Assembly: GCF_020524045.1 (NCBI RefSeq)
Contig: NZ_JAIVKL010000001.1
Location: 372,001-436,000 of the forward strand
Origin: Metabacillus litoralis
GTDB taxonomy: Bacteria > Bacillota > Bacilli > Bacillales > Bacillaceae
Length of the DNA: 64,000 nt
Direction: 5' to 3'
Shown here piece by piece: positions 35,038 to 45,277 of the stretch (positions are counted from its first letter, which is position 1; each line of letters opens with the position of its first letter). The position numbers and the translations under genes are program-made. The notes below the pieces were generated by a model. The model did no database searches, was not told where the DNA came from, and worked only from the letters and a program-made list of their open reading frames with translations.

Positions 35038-35922
35038 TTAGTACCTCGGCTTTCTATCTTTTATTTCTTCTACAAATGTTACATAATGATCATATCTATA
35101 TTGTGGTATTTCACCATTTTCTAATGCTTGTTTAACCGCACATTTTGGTTCTTTTAGATGTGTACAACCTCTAAATTTACAGTCGCCACTTCTTTCCCTC
35201 ATTTCAGGAAAGCAATATGAAAGACCTTCTACTTCTATTCCCGTAAAGTCTAGGGAACTAAATCCAGGCGTATCTGCAACAAAACCCTTACCAACTGATA
35301 TTAATTCCACATGTCTAGTTGTGTGCTTTCCCCGTCCTAAATGTGAAGAAATATCATCAGTTTTCAAGTCAAGGTCCGGTCTTAAAACATTTAATAAAGA
35401 GGATTTTCCCACACCAGATTGCCCAGCAAAAACAGAAATATTGTTTTGTAAAAGCGGAAATAAATCTGTATCAACAGTAGATTCAACAGTTGATGTTAGC
35501 AGAACTTTATATCCTATATCTTCATAATCCTTTGCATATCCATGAACCTTATTTTTCACTTTCTCTGAATCAATAAGATCAGCTTTACTAATTACAATAA
35601 GCGGCTCAATGTCGTTAGCTTCAATAAGAACAAGAAAACGATCTAGTAGAGTAGGACTAAAATCAGGCTCAACTGCTGAAAATACAAGAATTGCTTGATC
35701 CACATTACTTATAGGCGGTCTTACTAATTCATTTTTCCGCTCAAACACCTCAAGAATATATCCTTCTTGATCGTTCTCAGCCTGATATTTAACTTCATCT
35801 CCTACTAACGGGGAAATTTTATTTTTTCGAAAAATACCTCTGCCTCTACACTGAATCAATCTTTCCTGATCTTGTACATAGTAAAAACCACTAAGAGCTT
35901 TCACAATTTTCCCTTGTGGCAT
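35038..35922 (-). CDS. rsgA: Ribosome small subunit-dependent GTPase RsgA
   Basis: RsgA (YloQ) is a late 30S assembly factor whose GTPase is stimulated by the small subunit. The 294-residue protein has an N-terminal OB domain (about 1 to 65) and a circularly permuted GTPase: ISKADL (G4) comes first, then [12 protein letters not shown] (G1, about 167) and DTPGFSS (G3). The C-terminal zinc finger follows ([19 protein letters not shown]). The start has GGAGGTTATCC. It lies about 190 bp after prkC, with a hairpin in between, and is coupled to rpe. Confidence 0.97.
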   Translation of the reverse strand: MPQGKIVKALSGFYYVQDQERLIQCRGRGIFRKNKISPLVGDEVKYQAENDQEGYILEVFERKNELVRPPISNVDQAILVFSAVEPDFSPTLLDRFLVLIEANDIEPLIVISKADLIDSEKVKNKVHGYAKDYEDIGYKVLLTSTVESTVDTDLFPLLQNNISVFAGQSGVGKSSLLNVLRPDLDLKTDDISSHLGRGKHTTRHVELISVGKGFVADTPGFSSLDFTGIEVEGLSYCFPEMRERSGDCKFRGCTHLKEPKCAVKQALENGEIPQYRYDHYVTFVEEIKDRKPRY

Positions 35923-36019
35923 GGATAACCTCCTTGATGGTATTCACCATTGATATTCTAAATAAAGGCTTTTTTTACTTTTTTACTTTTTCATTCAAAT
36001 TAAAAGGATCGTTAAGTAG

Positions 36020-36042
36020 GAGCGTCCCTCGGACATGCTCCA
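36020..36042 (-). other. Stable GC-rich hairpin between prkC and rsgA
   Basis: On the minus strand GGAGCATGTCC and GGACGCTCC pair with a 2-nt bulge around GAG. The next T run (CCTTTTAATT) starts about 14 nt later, so it is not a standard terminator. It may act as a weak terminator, a processing site or an mRNA-stability element between the two genes. Confidence 0.35.
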
Positions 36043-36115
36043 ACGTAATTTCGTCCATTTAAGGATAAAATGTATAAAATAAGCTTAATTCCAAGATAAC
36101 TAAGAAAACTAGCTT

Positions 36116-38098
36116 CTATTCATCTGGATAAGGTATTGTTTCAGTTGTAACAACCTTACCATCAATATGAATTTGATAAAAAGCATTTTCCCCTGGATTA
36201 ATTGTAAATTTCAATGTTCTTACTTCTGCACTAGTAATTTTAAATGTCTCATATGTTTCAGAAATAGATTGCTCAGCATCATCAATTAATATTAATACTT
36301 CTAATTCTTCACCTTCTTCTGAAGGCTCATAAGGAATTTCAACTGTCTTAGATACTGTTTTTGGAGGCTTTGCTTTTGGACCTAGGGAATAAACCAATTG
36401 TAATGTTGTATCTTTTGGTACTACTTCTTCACCAGGGCCTGGTGATTGCGAGATTAACTGACCTTCAGGAATTTCCTCTGAATGAACTTCTGACACATTT
36501 GAATTAAATCCTTTTGAGCTTATATATTCATCAATTTGAGGTTTAGTTTTACCCTTTAAATCTTCAATTTTGATTAGTTTTGGACCAGAGCTCACTGTGA
36601 ATTCGATTGTATCTTCAGAAGGTATCACATATTCGCCTACCTCCGGCGTTTGAAATAAGATTGTCCCAGCATCTTTTGATTCATGTGATTCTTCTTTTAC
36701 TTGAATATCTGTGAAACCATTCATCTCAAGGATTGATTTTACTCGATCAATATTTCGATCTACATAATCATCAAATAACACTTTTTCTTTACCGGTGCTT
36801 TCATAAATAATAACGGTCGCACCTTCTTTTGTTACTGTGTTTGCTTCAGGATCTGTTTTTATAACATAACCTTCTTCTATTTCTTCATGGGAAACAAGCT
36901 CTGGTTCACCAACTTCAAATCCAGCATCATATAAGAGACTTAAAGCTTCTTCATATGACTTATCAGTAACGTCTGGAACTTCTACATCCTTTGGTAAGAA
37001 CATTGACGGAATGATTGTAACTGCTGCAATAGCAGCAAGAACTAAAATAACAAATAAAGTAATGATAAACATAGCAAGTTTACTTTTTTTCTTTTTAGGT
37101 TTCTTACCTTTTTTGCTCTTCTTATTGTCTTCACTACCATTTGTTTGATGTTTTATAGCAGGACGTACTAATGTATCTTCCAATTTATTTTTTTCAATGG
37201 TTTCATTTGTAATAATTGGTATCGCCTTAGTTGCTTCATCATCGTCAGGAATAGTAAAACGTGGTTCTGATATTCTACTTACCTCAAATACGGTTTCAAG
37301 GTCTCTTTCCATTTCCTCTGTAGCCTCATAACGGTGAAAAGGGTCTTTAGCTGTTGATTTTAAGATAATATTTTCTAGGCTTTGTGGAATGTCAGGATTC
37401 CATCTTTTCGCTGAAGGTGTTTCTGATTGTAAATGTTTCAATGCAATTGATATAGCTGATTCTCCATCAAATGGAAGTCGACCTGTTAAAAGTTCAAACA
37501 AAACTATACCAATAGAATAGATATCTGACTTTTTATTAGCTAGACCACCTCTTGCTTGTTCTGGTGACAAATAATGGACAGATCCTAAAACAGAATTAGT
37601 TTGTGTAATTGTTGTTGAGCTTAAAGCCATGGCAATTCCAAAATCAGTTACTTTTACATTTCCATGATGATCTATTAAGATATTATGTGGTTTTATATCT
37701 CGATGGATAATTTGATTGTCATGTGCATGTTGAATAGCAGATACAATTTGGAGCATAATATTTACTGCTTTTCTAGGATGTATTGGTGCAAACTGTTGTA
37801 TGTATTGTTTTAATGTTTGCCCCTCTACGTATTCCATCACTATGTAGTAAACTCCATCTTCCTCACCAACATCGTATATACTAACAACGTTTGGATGAGC
37901 TAGGCTTGTAGCAGATTGAGCTTCTCTTCTAAAACGTTTAATGAATTCATCATCATTAGAAAAATCAAAACGCAATACCTTCATTGCTACTTCTCTTTCT
38001 AGAATCATGTCTTTGGCTAAATAGACATTCGCCATTCCGCCTCCGCCAATAACTTCTAGAATTTTATAACGACCACTGATTCTTTTGCCAATTAACAC
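36116..38098 (-). CDS. prkC: Serine/threonine protein kinase PrkC with PASTA repeats
   Basis: PrkC is a membrane kinase that senses peptidoglycan fragments, and in Bacillus it triggers spore germination by muropeptides. The 660-residue protein has an N-terminal kinase domain (GGGGMANV at 18-25, Lys40, HRD at 132-134, DFG at 152-154). A basic juxtamembrane stretch follows, with KKSKKGKKPKKKKSK. One membrane helix spans about 343 to 365. The extracellular part has three PASTA repeats from about 372 and a separate C-terminal beta domain. The start is GTG at 38096-38098, overlapping the end of prpC by 7 nt behind AGGTGAAAAGCC. The overlap couples kinase and phosphatase synthesis. Confidence 0.96.
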   Translation of the reverse strand: MLIGKRISGRYKILEVIGGGGMANVYLAKDMILEREVAMKVLRFDFSNDDEFIKRFRREAQSATSLAHPNVVSIYDVGEEDGVYYIVMEYVEGQTLKQYIQQFAPIHPRKAVNIMLQIVSAIQHAHDNQIIHRDIKPHNILIDHHGNVKVTDFGIAMALSSTTITQTNSVLGSVHYLSPEQARGGLANKKSDIYSIGIVLFELLTGRLPFDGESAISIALKHLQSETPSAKRWNPDIPQSLENIILKSTAKDPFHRYEATEEMERDLETVFEVSRISEPRFTIPDDDEATKAIPIITNETIEKNKLEDTLVRPAIKHQTNGSEDNKKSKKGKKPKKKKSKLAMFIITLFVILVLAAIAAVTIIPSMFLPKDVEVPDVTDKSYEEALSLLYDAGFEVGEPELVSHEEIEEGYVIKTDPEANTVTKEGATVIIYESTGKEKVLFDDYVDRNIDRVKSILEMNGFTDIQVKEESHESKDAGTILFQTPEVGEYVIPSEDTIEFTVSSGPKLIKIEDLKGKTKPQIDEYISSKGFNSNVSEVHSEEIPEGQLISQSPGPGEEVVPKDTTLQLVYSLGPKAKPPKTVSKTVEIPYEPSEEGEELEVLILIDDAEQSISETYETFKITSAEVRTLKFTINPGENAFYQIHIDGKVVTTETIPYPDE

Positions 38099-38859
38099 GG
38101 CTTTTCACCTAATTCATCATTTGCCGTCTTTTTAATAACAACTAAGGTAATATTATCCTCTCCACCATGATCATTTGCCATTTGCACTAATGTAGATGCT
38201 GTGTTTGAAAGATTATTATTATTCAATAGTTCTTTTTCCATTAATTCATCTGCTACTTTATTAGAAAGCCCATCTGAGCAAAGTAAAAGAACATCATTTT
38301 CTTCAAACTCAATCGTAGTAACATCAATCTCTACAGTTTGTTCTGTTCCAAGCGCTCGTAATAATACATTTTTGCGTGGGTGATGTTCTGCGTCTTCTCT
38401 AGAAATTTGACCTGATTTTACCAATTCATTTACTAACGAGTGGTCCTGTGTTACTTGTTTATAACCGCTATTATTTAATAAATAACAACGACTATCACCA
38501 ATATGACCAATGGTTGCAAAACTTGATGTTACTATTGCGCCAACTACTGTCGTTCCCATACCTTGACATTCAGGATTTTCTAAAGAGTGTTCGTAAACAA
38601 CTTTATTTACCTCTGCTACTTTGTCTCTAAACCATATTTCAGCATCCTTTGGACCTTTAATACTTTCTACTTCATTCCATAAAGACTCAAATGTAGAAAT
38701 CGTCATTTGACTTGCAACATCGCCAGCCAAATGACCCCCCATACCATCAGCAACAATAGCTAAAATACCTATATTATTTTCAAAAACCCCTACACTATCT
38801 TCATTATGCTGTCTTACTTTTCCCCGATCAGATAAATAAGCTCTTTCCAAAGCGGTCAC
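38092..38859 (-). CDS. prpC: Protein serine/threonine phosphatase PrpC (PP2C family)
   Basis: PrpC is the cognate phosphatase that reverses PrkC phosphorylation, with targets including elongation factors. The 255-residue PP2C domain shows the metal-binding motifs [50 protein letters not shown] and [11 protein letters not shown]. It starts with GTG at 38857-38859 behind AGGAGACGAG and overlaps rlmN by 4 nt. A TTG three codons later is a less likely alternative. It sits between rlmN and prkC in the conserved order. Confidence 0.96.
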   Translation of the reverse strand: MTALERAYLSDRGKVRQHNEDSVGVFENNIGILAIVADGMGGHLAGDVASQMTISTFESLWNEVESIKGPKDAEIWFRDKVAEVNKVVYEHSLENPECQGMGTTVVGAIVTSSFATIGHIGDSRCYLLNNSGYKQVTQDHSLVNELVKSGQISREDAEHHPRKNVLLRALGTEQTVEIDVTTIEFEENDVLLLCSDGLSNKVADELMEKELLNNNNLSNTASTLVQMANDHGGEDNITLVVIKKTANDELGEKPC

Positions 38860-39953
38860 CTCGTCTCCTCTTTACGCTCCTTAGCTCGCAGCTGTCCACA
38901 AGCTGCATCTATATCATGCCCTTGCTCTCTTCTTGTTGTTACATTTAAGCCATGCTTTTTAAGCGTATCTTCGAATAAAGTAATTTGTTCTTTCGGCGTA
39001 CGTACATAATTTCTTTCAGGTACATAATTTACAGGTATTAAATTAATGTGACATTTAAGACCTTTTACAAGTCTAGCCAATTCTTCAGCGTGCTCAACTT
39101 GGTCGTTTTCTCCACCAAATAAGCCATACTCAAAACTAACACGCCTACCTGTTTTATCAACATAATATTTAACAGCTTCCATTAAATCTGGTAGTTTATA
39201 CGCACGATTGATTGGCATTAGTTTAGATCGCAATTCTGAATTAGGTGCATGCAATGAAATCGCGAAATTGATTTGCAATTTCTCATCCGCGAATTTGTAA
39301 ATTTTTGGTATGATTCCACTTGTTGATACTGTAATATGACGTGCACCAATGTTCAAGCCGTTATCATGATTAATAATTTTAAGGAATGACATCATTTCAT
39401 CATAGTTATCAAACGGTTCACCTATCCCCATAATAACTACATGACTTACACGTTCTTCAAATTCATCAAGAGCTTGTTGTACTTTTACTACTTGAGCAAC
39501 AATTTCTCCTGCTTCTAAATTCCTTTTTAATCCACCTAGTGTTGAAGCACAAAACGTACAACCAATTCTACAACCCACTTGCGTTGTTACACATACAGAA
39601 TTACCATATTCGTGTCTCATTAAAACTGTTTCAATTGAATAACCATCATGTAATTCGAAAAGAAATTTAATTGTGCCATCTTTTGATGTTTGTTGAATTA
39701 GCGTTTTAAGTGTTGTTAATGTGAAATTTTCATTTAAAAGTGTTCTTAAGCTTTTTGATAAGTTAGACATATCATCAAAGCTTGTAGCACGTTTTGAATA
39801 TAACCATTCAAATACTTGATTTGCTCTAAATGCTTTTTCTCCATTATTTTTGAGCCATTCTTCTAATTCATGTAACTCTAAAGAATAAATGGAGGGGTTT
39901 GCTTTTATATCTTCGCTGTCTTTTTTCGTTCTGGTTGTTTTTGCTTGTTCCAA
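38856..39953 (-). CDS. rlmN: 23S rRNA (adenine-2503-C2)/tRNA methyltransferase RlmN
   Basis: RlmN is a radical-SAM enzyme that methylates A2503 of 23S rRNA and A37 of some tRNAs. The cluster-binding CxxxCxxC motif is in [15 protein letters not shown]. Further motifs are [32 protein letters not shown] text, [13 protein letters not shown] and the C-terminal [10 protein letters not shown], with the acceptor cysteine. I favour the TTG at 39951-39953, giving 365 residues, because GAAGGG precedes it by 7 nt and the gene then follows the rsmB stop directly. An ATG 24 bp upstream (39975-39977) is possible but has no ribosome binding site and overlaps rsmB. Confidence 0.9.
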   Translation of the reverse strand: MEQAKTTRTKKDSEDIKANPSIYSLELHELEEWLKNNGEKAFRANQVFEWLYSKRATSFDDMSNLSKSLRTLLNENFTLTTLKTLIQQTSKDGTIKFLFELHDGYSIETVLMRHEYGNSVCVTTQVGCRIGCTFCASTLGGLKRNLEAGEIVAQVVKVQQALDEFEERVSHVVIMGIGEPFDNYDEMMSFLKIINHDNGLNIGARHITVSTSGIIPKIYKFADEKLQINFAISLHAPNSELRSKLMPINRAYKLPDLMEAVKYYVDKTGRRVSFEYGLFGGENDQVEHAEELARLVKGLKCHINLIPVNYVPERNYVRTPKEQITLFEDTLKKHGLNVTTRREQGHDIDAACGQLRAKERKEETR

Positions 39954-39955
39954 TT

Positions 39956-41308
39956 TTAACCCTTCTTTCGTAAACATGCTATATAAAATCCATCTGAACC
40001 AAAGTAATGAGGCAATAGCTGGATTTCACCGTTTTGAATATATTGTTGAACCTTTTCAGGAAGCACTAATTCTATTGAACTGTCTCGTTCAAATTCTGAA
40101 TGTGCTTCTAAAAATGCTTGTACGACATCTTGATTTTCTTCATGATCAATTGTACATGTACTATAAACTAACACACCATTTCTTTTTAATAAAGGGGCAA
40201 CAGCATGTAAAATATTTTTTTGAAGCTCAGCTAGCTTTTTTACATCTTCTTCTTTTTTTGTATATTTTATATCAGGCTTTCTTTTAATCACACCAAAACC
40301 AGAACATGGTGCATCGACTAAAATTCGATCAAAACTTTCTTTTTCAAACTTTTCACTAGCTAGTCTACTGTCTAATGCTTCAGCAAAAATATTCTGAAGT
40401 TGTAAACGATCTGCCTGCTGTTTTATTAGTTTTACTTTATGTTCGTGTAAGTCCAATGAATGTACTGTTCCTGTTCCATTCATGCGCTCTGCTATATGTG
40501 TAGATTTACCACCTGGTGCTGCACAGGCATCTAATATATTTTCATTTTCTTGAGGATTTAAAACACGTGCAACCAACATAGAGCTTTCGTCTTGAATGGT
40601 TAGTAAACCTTCTGAAAAGGCCTTTGTTAGTGCAAGATTCCCTTTTAACCCTTTAATCGCATCCGCTGATAATTCTCCCTTATCAACCTCGATTCCGCTA
40701 TCTGAAAGGCTCTCGATAAGCTCTTCTACAGACATTCTTGCTTGATTAACACGAGCTGTTTGGGAAGGAGCTTTTAAATTGGCCTCACAAATTTGTTCTG
40801 TTTCAGCATAGCCATATTGTTTTATCCATTTTTCTACTAGCCATTTTGGATGACTCGTTTTAATAGATAACCTATCAATAGGATCTTCAATTTTAGTAAG
40901 ATCTGGAATACCTTCTCGTTGAATTGATCTTAACACACCATTAACGAAAGAGGAAATTCCTTTATGACCGCGTTTTTTTGCTATTTCTACAGCTTCAAAA
41001 AAAATCGCTCGCTCAGGAACTCGATCAAGATAAACCATTTGATAAACAGAGATCCGAAGTAAAATTTTAACCCATACTTCAATTTTCTTCGCTTTTCTAA
41101 GAAATCCTGCTAAGAAATAATCAAGTGTTTCCTGTCTTTGTAAAGTTCCGTATACTATTTCTGTTAAAAGTGCAATATCTTTATCTTTTACTTGATGCTT
41201 TTTTATCATCGTGTTTAAGAGTAGATTACTATATGCTTGATTTTTCTCAATTTGTAATAATGTTTCTACTGCTACATCACGGACATTCATTTGTTTTTTA
41301 TTCGCCAT
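39956..41308 (-). CDS. rsmB: 16S rRNA (cytosine-967-C5)-methyltransferase RsmB
   Basis: RsmB methylates C967 of 16S rRNA. The N-terminal NusB-like RNA-binding domain (about 1 to 135; [38 protein letters not shown]) is followed by the methyltransferase domain. That has the SAM motif [16 protein letters not shown], and the catalytic cysteines in [10 protein letters not shown] and [13 protein letters not shown] chose the ATG at 41306-41308 (450 residues), which overlaps the end of fmt by 11 nt. A TTG 18 bp upstream and an ATG 18 bp downstream remain possible. The ribosome binding site is not strong for any of them, which fits translational coupling to fmt. Confidence 0.9.
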   Translation of the reverse strand: MANKKQMNVRDVAVETLLQIEKNQAYSNLLLNTMIKKHQVKDKDIALLTEIVYGTLQRQETLDYFLAGFLRKAKKIEVWVKILLRISVYQMVYLDRVPERAIFFEAVEIAKKRGHKGISSFVNGVLRSIQREGIPDLTKIEDPIDRLSIKTSHPKWLVEKWIKQYGYAETEQICEANLKAPSQTARVNQARMSVEELIESLSDSGIEVDKGELSADAIKGLKGNLALTKAFSEGLLTIQDESSMLVARVLNPQENENILDACAAPGGKSTHIAERMNGTGTVHSLDLHEHKVKLIKQQADRLQLQNIFAEALDSRLASEKFEKESFDRILVDAPCSGFGVIKRKPDIKYTKKEEDVKKLAELQKNILHAVAPLLKRNGVLVYSTCTIDHEENQDVVQAFLEAHSEFERDSSIELVLPEKVQQYIQNGEIQLLPHYFGSDGFYIACLRKKG

Positions 41309-42236
41309 CTTGTAGTATATCTCCAACTTTAATAGTAGTACCTCTTAAAAAGTCTTCTCCACTCATTTTCTTTTTCCCTGAGGGCTGAAGCTCTGTAATT
41401 TTAATGGCTGTTTTATTACCTGTTGCGACAACAAAACCATCTTGATCAATACCAATGACAGTACCTGGTTCTGAATTATTTTCACTTGGCATTTTTTCAC
41501 TCCACCATAGCTTTAGCAACTGTTTATTGTAAGTTGTAAATGCGACTGGCCAAGGATTTAAACCTCTTATTTGATTGTAGATTTCTTCACCTGTTTTCGA
41601 CCAATCAACCTTCTCTTGTTCTCTTTTTATATTAGAAGCAAAAGTTGCTTGAGCATCATCTTGCTTTTTTGGAGTAATTTTCCCATCTAATAAGTTAGGG
41701 ATTGTTTCTAGTAATAATGTAACACCAGCTTCACTAAGTTTATCATGTAGAGATCCTACTGTGTCTCGTTCTTCAATCCCAACCTCTACTTGTGTAAGAA
41801 TATCTCCAGCATCTAGTTTTTCTGCCATATACATAATCGTTATACCTGTTTTTTTCTTTCCTTGAATTATCGAATAGTGAATCGGAGCTCCACCTCTTAA
41901 TTCTGGTAAAAGAGAGGCATGAACATTAATACACCCGAACTTAGGAGCCTCTAAAAGTTCTTTAGGCAATAGCTGTCCAAATGCAGCTGTAATAATTAAA
42001 TCTGGCTCTAATGAAAGAACACTCTCTAGTTCATTTTTAATTTTTTCTGGTTGTAATACAGGTATTCGGTGTTTCTCTGCTTCCACTTTTACAGGTGGTG
42101 GTGTTAATGTTTTTTTACGACCTTTTGGGCGATCAGGCTGTGTAACTACACCTACTATATTATATCCTTCTTTTACAAGACTTCTCAAAACTGGTACTGA
42201 AAAGTCCGGTGTCCCCATAAAAACAATCTTTGTCAT
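41298..42236 (-). CDS. fmt: Methionyl-tRNA formyltransferase
   Basis: Fmt formylates initiator Met-tRNA using 10-formyl-tetrahydrofolate. The 312-residue protein has the N-terminal catalytic domain with [27 protein letters not shown], and [16 protein letters not shown] containing the catalytic Asn and His. Asp of LDAGDIL follows, then the C-terminal OB domain (about 205 to 312). I chose the ATG at 42234-42236, giving MTKIVFMG, because AAGGA is well spaced from it. An ATG 9 bp upstream touches the def stop and has no room for that ribosome binding site. It pairs functionally with def: one adds and the other removes the formyl group. Confidence 0.95.
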   Translation of the reverse strand: MTKIVFMGTPDFSVPVLRSLVKEGYNIVGVVTQPDRPKGRKKTLTPPPVKVEAEKHRIPVLQPEKIKNELESVLSLEPDLIITAAFGQLLPKELLEAPKFGCINVHASLLPELRGGAPIHYSIIQGKKKTGITIMYMAEKLDAGDILTQVEVGIEERDTVGSLHDKLSEAGVTLLLETIPNLLDGKITPKKQDDAQATFASNIKREQEKVDWSKTGEEIYNQIRGLNPWPVAFTTYNKQLLKLWWSEKMPSENNSEPGTVIGIDQDGFVVATGNKTAIKITELQPSGKKKMSGEDFLRGTTIKVGDILQDGE

Positions 42237-42241
42237 TCTTG

Positions 42242-42724
42242 TCATCCTTCCGTACTCTCTAAATCTTCTTCATCTAAATATTTTATTACTTTTGATGTAA
42301 ATAATACACCTTCTAGGTGATCAATTTCATGTTGAATAGCTCTTGCAAGAAAGCCTTCTGCTTCAATAATTCTTGCCTTTCCTTTTCTATTAAAGGTTCT
42401 AACTTTAACATAATCCGCACGGCTCACTTCACCATACAAACCAGGAAAGCTTAAACAACCTTCAGGACCAGTTTGTACACCTCGTTCCTCAATAATAACC
42501 GGATTAATCAACTCTATTGTACCGTTTTGATCATCTATATCGACAATAGCTATTTTTTCTGAAATACCGATTTGCGGTGCAGCTAAGCCTACACCATCAT
42601 TTTCTATCATTGTATCGTACATATCTGCTAATAATTTTGTGAGCTTCCGATCAAAAACTGTGACTTCATCACAAGTTTTTTCTAATACGTCCGCCGGAAA
42701 CATCACAATTTGTCTAACTGGCAA
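42242..42724 (-). CDS. def: Peptide deformylase
   Basis: Def removes the N-formyl group from nascent proteins. The 160-residue protein has all three metal-site motifs: [10 protein letters not shown] (about 44), EGCLSFPG with the cysteine ligand (about 93), and QHEIDHLEG with the two histidines (about 132). It belongs to the short, type 1-like group. The start appears to be TTG at 42722-42724 with GGAGGAGTTCAT in front. No ATG in frame would keep the conserved N-terminus. It is followed at once by fmt. Confidence 0.95.
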   Translation of the reverse strand: MPVRQIVMFPADVLEKTCDEVTVFDRKLTKLLADMYDTMIENDGVGLAAPQIGISEKIAIVDIDDQNGTIELINPVIIEERGVQTGPEGCLSFPGLYGEVSRADYVKVRTFNRKGKARIIEAEGFLARAIQHEIDHLEGVLFTSKVIKYLDEEDLESTEG

Positions 42725-42859
42725 ATGAACTCCTCCAAACTATCTCTACATTTAAATGTCAAGCTACCCTCTATTTCACAGATCCCCAGCACATCATCAA
42801 CGATCATCTTTATATATAAATAATAGTAATAATATAATTGAGGACAATATGACTGATCA

Positions 42860-45277
42860 TTACATCATTGTACTAGGATTCAAATCAATCGTAATCATTA
42901 AATCATTCGAAGTTATTTCTTGCTGAAAGTGTTCAATGATTTTTCTTAATGTTTCATTCAAGTTATTTTCCCGTTTGTATTTTACCATGCATTGATAACG
43001 ATATCTATCTTTGATCCTTGGGATAGGAGATGCAACAGGGCCTAGTATTCTAGTTTCATTAGAAACATTTCTTCTTAAAAACTGTGCTACTTTTTCAGCA
43101 ACTGACACAACCTTCGTTATTTCCGGATGTGAAATGGTTACAAGAGCAATATAATAATAAGGTGGATAAGCATGATTTTTTCTTAGTTGCATTTCTTGTT
43201 CGTAAAACAAATCATATTCATACTGACTTGCTAATTGAATACTATAATGTTCTGGTGCATATGTTTGAATAATCACCTCACCAGGTAATTCATGTCTTCC
43301 TGCTCTTCCACTAACTTGTGTTAATAGTTGAAATGTTTTTTCTGAAGCACGAAAATCTGGTAGATTCAACATAGTATCTGCTGCTAAAACACCTACTAAA
43401 GTGACATCTGGAAAGTCTAAGCCTTTTGCAATCATTTGGGTACCTAATAAAATATCAGCTTCTTTATTTCCAAACTTTGTTAATAGTTTTTCATGAGCAC
43501 CTTTTCGCCCTGTTGTATCAACGTCCATTCGAATAATTCTAGATTCTGGAAGTACCTTTACTAGCTCTTCCTCTACTCTTTGAGTTCCTGTTCCAAAAAA
43601 ACGGATATGTTCGCTTTCACATTCAGGACAAACTTTAGGCATATGCTCTTCATGACCACAATAATGACATTTAAGCTTTTGACCATGTCTATGATAAGTT
43701 AATGATATGTCACAATGTTGACATTGTATAACAAAGCCACAATCTCTACACATAACAAAGGATGAATAACCTCTTTTATTAAGGAATAATACCGATTGTT
43801 CTCCTTTTTCTATTCGATCTTGTAGCTTCTCAATTAATAAGGTTGAAAACATTGTACGATTTCCACTTCTTAGTTCTTCTCTCATATCAATAATATCGAC
43901 ACTAGGCATAGACCTCTTATTTACACGTTCTTTTAAGGTTAATAAATGGTAAACACCTTTTCTTGATCGGGCAAACGTTTCTAAGGTTGGAGTTGCACTT
44001 CCTAAAACAACTGGACATTTATGAAGTTTAGCACGATAAATGGCAACATCTCGCGCATGATAGCGAGGGTTTTCTTCTTGTTTATAACTTGATTCGTGTT
44101 CTTCATCAATAATGATCATCCCAAGATTTTCAAAAGGAGCAAATATAGCTGACCTAGCACCAACAACAAGCTTAACCTCTTTGCGTTGAATCTTTCGCCA
44201 TTCATCATATTTTTCACCAGTTGAAAGGCCACTATGTAACACTGCCACTTGTGAGCCAAAACGTCCTTTAAAACGATTAACCATTTGTGGAGTTAGAGAT
44301 ATTTCCGGAACAAGCACAATCGCTTCTTTTCCATTCTTTAATACTTCCTCAATTGATTGAAGATATACCTCTGTCTTACCACTACCTGTTACACCATACA
44401 TAAGGAAAACATCGTGATTTGCATTATTAACAGAAGATAAGATCGGAGTAATCGCATTTTGTTGTTCTTCATTTAATTGAAGAGAAGTTGTTTTTTTAAA
44501 GTCTCTATCTTGAAATGGATCTCTATAGATCTCTTTAGTTTCTTCGATTAATACACCTTTGGAAATGAGAGATTTAACCGAAGTATCAGAAGTTTTTGCT
44601 TCTACCAATAGCTCTTGTAATGGGATTTTATTTAGCGAATTAAATTTAAAGTATTGAAGAATATCCAACTGTTTTCTTGCATTTGCAGGTAGTTCTTCAA
44701 TTAATTGCTCTAGATCAGTAAATGACACATTGAGTTTAATCAGTTTTACAACTTTTTTGTTCGTCTTTTGTTTAACTTTGTAAATAAGTTCTAGATGACC
44801 ATGTTTAATTTCTTTTTGGATGATAGATAATGAAACGTTTTTTTCTAGTTCTTTTAAGTTTACTTGATTTATTTTACGAAAAAATGGTTGCAATGGTTCT
44901 GGTAAAGATAAATACTGATAATCAGAACTTAAACTGATTACTTTTTCATACTTAGCCTTCATCGCGGCAGGTAGCATCACTTGAAAGGCAGAGATTTTGA
45001 AACATAGAGTTTTCTCTGTTAACCAATGACCTACTTGTAAAAGTTCTGGAGTTAAACATGGAGTTAAATCTAACATTTCAGAAATAGACTTTAAGCGACT
45101 AAAATCAGAATGGTTCTTTGTTTCAATAACAAATCCTTGTACTTTTCGAGGACCAAAAGGAACGATTACTCTCATGCCCGGTGCTATAAATTCTTGCCAT
45201 TCTTCTGGTATTTTATAATCAAATGCACGATCTGTTTGCATCGCTGGTACATCTACAATTACACTCGCAAACTTCAT
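42860..45277 (-). CDS. priA: Primosomal protein N' (replication restart helicase PriA)
   Basis: PriA reloads the replisome at repaired or stalled forks. The 805-residue protein has an N-terminal DNA-binding region (about 1 to 105). The superfamily 2 helicase core has Walker A YGVTGSGKTEVYLQ (about 290), DEEHESSYKQE, and LGSATPTLETFARS. A cysteine-rich zinc region (CRDCGFVIQCQHCD, CHYCGHEEH, CPECES) lies inside it, and the motif GTQMIAKGLDFPDVTLVGV with SGRAGRHELPGEV near the end. It overlaps coaBC by 4 nt (ATGA), so the two are coupled. Confidence 0.97.
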   Translation of the reverse strand: MKFASVIVDVPAMQTDRAFDYKIPEEWQEFIAPGMRVIVPFGPRKVQGFVIETKNHSDFSRLKSISEMLDLTPCLTPELLQVGHWLTEKTLCFKISAFQVMLPAAMKAKYEKVISLSSDYQYLSLPEPLQPFFRKINQVNLKELEKNVSLSIIQKEIKHGHLELIYKVKQKTNKKVVKLIKLNVSFTDLEQLIEELPANARKQLDILQYFKFNSLNKIPLQELLVEAKTSDTSVKSLISKGVLIEETKEIYRDPFQDRDFKKTTSLQLNEEQQNAITPILSSVNNANHDVFLMYGVTGSGKTEVYLQSIEEVLKNGKEAIVLVPEISLTPQMVNRFKGRFGSQVAVLHSGLSTGEKYDEWRKIQRKEVKLVVGARSAIFAPFENLGMIIIDEEHESSYKQEENPRYHARDVAIYRAKLHKCPVVLGSATPTLETFARSRKGVYHLLTLKERVNKRSMPSVDIIDMREELRSGNRTMFSTLLIEKLQDRIEKGEQSVLFLNKRGYSSFVMCRDCGFVIQCQHCDISLTYHRHGQKLKCHYCGHEEHMPKVCPECESEHIRFFGTGTQRVEEELVKVLPESRIIRMDVDTTGRKGAHEKLLTKFGNKEADILLGTQMIAKGLDFPDVTLVGVLAADTMLNLPDFRASEKTFQLLTQVSGRAGRHELPGEVIIQTYAPEHYSIQLASQYEYDLFYEQEMQLRKNHAYPPYYYIALVTISHPEITKVVSVAEKVAQFLRRNVSNETRILGPVASPIPRIKDRYRYQCMVKYKRENNLNETLRKIIEHFQQEITSNDLMITIDLNPSTMM

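Noticed and set aside
36020-36042. Intrinsic terminator between prkC and rsgA
   Set aside because: The stem is good but the T run does not follow it directly, so it is listed only as a hairpin.
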